23,256 nucleotides of DNA, taken from contig DDPN01000065.1 in assembly GCA_002342205.1 (NCBI GenBank), positions 1-23,256 on the forward strand. The letters are read 5' to 3'. This stretch comes from Chitinophagaceae bacterium UBA2467 (GTDB lineage: Bacteria > Bacteroidota > Bacteroidia > Chitinophagales > Chitinophagaceae). The translations under genes were made by a program, and so were the position numbers. Below the pieces are notes generated by a model that was not told the DNA's origin, searched no databases, and saw only the letters and a program-made list of their open reading frames with translations. Below are positions 22,079 through 23,256 of this stretch, piece after piece (position 1 is the stretch's first letter; every line of letters begins with the position of its first letter).

Positions 22079-23256
22079 ATGAGAAGAAGTGTATATTCAT
22101 TAGTTGTACTGTTAAGTATGACCTTCGGAACAGCATTCGCGCAAAAAGTGAATAGCTCGTACGACATCAAGGATTCCTCTTTAATCCCTTCTAAAAGGTT
22201 GCCGCAGCACACTGAGTTCCTAAATGGTACTTACAACTATCCAGCTAAGCCACGTAGTCAATGGGAAGTTGGAGTTAAAGCCGGTCTGTTTCAAGTTAGT
22301 GGGGATGTGCCAGCCCAGCTTATGTCTCCTGGATTTGGTTTTCATGTAAGAAAATCACTTGGATATACACTTTCTATACGTGGAGAATACACTTACGGAA
22401 TCGGTAAAGGGTTTGATTATCGTTCAGCCTTTAACTACGCAAAGAATCCTGCTTGGGGAGCAAACATTGCTAGCCCAGCTCAACGATATTCAGCTCCTAA
22501 AACAATAGTTGGTGTTAATAATGTTGTTACTGTTGTTTCTTCTACAAGTGGCCTTCCCGCTTCCACATTTGAACGAGTATATTATAACTACAAAATCAAA
22601 TTACAAGAAGCCTCATTGCAGGGATTACTTACTTTGAACAATATACAGTTTCATAAGTCAAAGACTAACCTCAATATATACGCTATTGGTGGTATTGGCG
22701 CAGCGATTTATCAAACTAAGGTAAATGCGCTAAACGGAGACGTTAAATATAACTTTAGCACTCTTACTGATCCTACTTATAAGAATAGAAAAGATTTTAT
22801 CAAGAACCTCAAGAATAATATTCTCGACGGTACGTTCGAAACTGCTGCTGAAGCAAACAGCTCAGCTAGCTCTAATGGGAACACTTTTCGTCCAGTAGGA
22901 ACTTTTGGTGTAGGGTTTGCATTCAAACTAAATGACCGCATAAATCTCGCTTTTGAAGACCGTTGGTCAGTTACGCGTGATGATTTATTAGATGGTCAGC
23001 GTTGGCAGTCTTTCCCTTATGGAGATGCTGCACAGACTCGCGATTTCGACACGTATAATTATATGACTGTAGGTTTAAATATCAACCTAGGTAAAAATGC
23101 TGTTCAGCCTCTTTATTGGTTGAATCCATTGGATTACGCTTATGCAGAATTGCGTAACCCTCGCTTGATGAACATTCCTAAGCCTGTTTTATTGGATACA
23201 GATGGTGATGGTGTTACTGATCAATTTGATCGTGAGCAGACTCCTGCAGGTTGCCC
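22079..23256 (+). CDS. OmpA-family outer membrane protein, 3' end cut by window
   Basis: An outer membrane beta-barrel protein, open to the window end; 392 codons are visible without a stop. A signal peptide starts at the ATG (MRRSVYSLVVLLSMTFGTAFA, likely cut before QKV at residue 22). The following about 330 residues alternate short strands typical of a barrel (WEVGVKAGLFQVSG, YTLSIRGEYTYGIG, NIYAIGGIGAAIYQ, RPVGTFGVGFAFKLNDRINLAFEDRW, YNYMTVGLNINLG). The last visible part is DTDGDGVTDQFDREQTP, a calcium-binding thrombospondin type 3 repeat, which in this group usually precedes a peptidoglycan-binding OmpA domain. That C-terminal domain lies outside the window and is inferred. A promoter precedes the gene. 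Confidence 0.85.
   Translation, partial: MRRSVYSLVVLLSMTFGTAFAQKVNSSYDIKDSSLIPSKRLPQHTEFLNGTYNYPAKPRSQWEVGVKAGLFQVSGDVPAQLMSPGFGFHVRKSLGYTLSIRGEYTYGIGKGFDYRSAFNYAKNPAWGANIASPAQRYSAPKTIVGVNNVVTVVSSTSGLPASTFERVYYNYKIKLQEASLQGLLTLNNIQFHKSKTNLNIYAIGGIGAAIYQTKVNALNGDVKYNFSTLTDPTYKNRKDFIKNLKNNILDGTFETAAEANSSASSNGNTFRPVGTFGVGFAFKLNDRINLAFEDRWSVTRDDLLDGQRWQSFPYGDAAQTRDFDTYNYMTVGLNINLGKNAVQPLYWLNPLDYAYAELRNPRLMNIPKPVLLDTDGDGVTDQFDREQTPAGC

Overview
The window is ordinary core genome of a member of the Bacteroidota, most likely a Chitinophagales/Chitinophagaceae-type bacterium. This is inferred from gene content and sequence style, not from a database match. The signs are Bacteroidota-type promoters (TTTG, about 19 bp, TAnnTTTG), a near absence of Shine-Dalgarno sequences, a eukaryotic-type citrate synthase, a Gly-rich RRM protein, a LexA-like XRE/S24 regulator, an OmpA-type barrel with a TSP3 repeat, and lipid A and menaquinone-type genes. 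No insertion sequence, phage, CRISPR array or defence island is visible. Coding density is very high; the longest stretch without a gene is about 257 bp.

Layout. (1) 1-5636, plus strand: a run of deoxynucleoside kinase (5' truncated by the window edge), aminopeptidase P, phosphatidylserine synthase (pssA), purS, rsmI and an M1 metallopeptidase. The middle genes overlap by 4 bp ATGA junctions. (2) 5639-7428, minus strand: a membrane glycosyltransferase followed by rsmG. (3) 7469-9728, plus strand: tgt (queuosine tRNA modification) and an LptF/LptG-type lipopolysaccharide export permease. (4) 9752-11142: citrate synthase with a near-consensus promoter. (5) 11169-11421: tRNA-Ala(GGC) followed within 14 nt by a 53-residue membrane protein. 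(6) 13594-11411, minus strand: surE, a 98-residue membrane protein, and lpxB. (7) 13648-14449: an XRE/S24 LexA-like regulator with two dyad elements placed over its own promoter. (8) 17174-14446, minus strand: guaA and a secreted periplasmic-binding-protein-like gene. (9) 17620-17192, minus strand: an RRM RNA-binding protein with an intrinsic terminator. (10) 19159-17826, minus strand: the ribosomal operon rpsF-rpsR-rplI with a promoter, a structured leader, an intergenic GNRA hairpin and a terminator. (11) 21891-19233, minus strand: polyprenyl diphosphate synthase and recJ. (12) 22010 to the window end, plus strand: an OmpA-family protein, cut off by the window edge.

Much of the content concerns the cell envelope (pssA, lpxB, LptF/G, glycosyltransferase, prenyl synthase, OmpA) and translation (rsmI, rsmG, tgt, the tRNA, S6, S18 and L9). 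I do not see a new multi-gene system. The points most worth a second look are a tRNA-guanine transglycosylase in which all three zinc-binding cysteines are replaced, twin CTAA-N5-TTAG dyads around the LexA-like regulator's promoter, a structured rpsF leader and rpsR-rplI spacer that may be autoregulatory, an isolated purS in a phospholipid operon, and a possible tRNA-mRNA dicistron.
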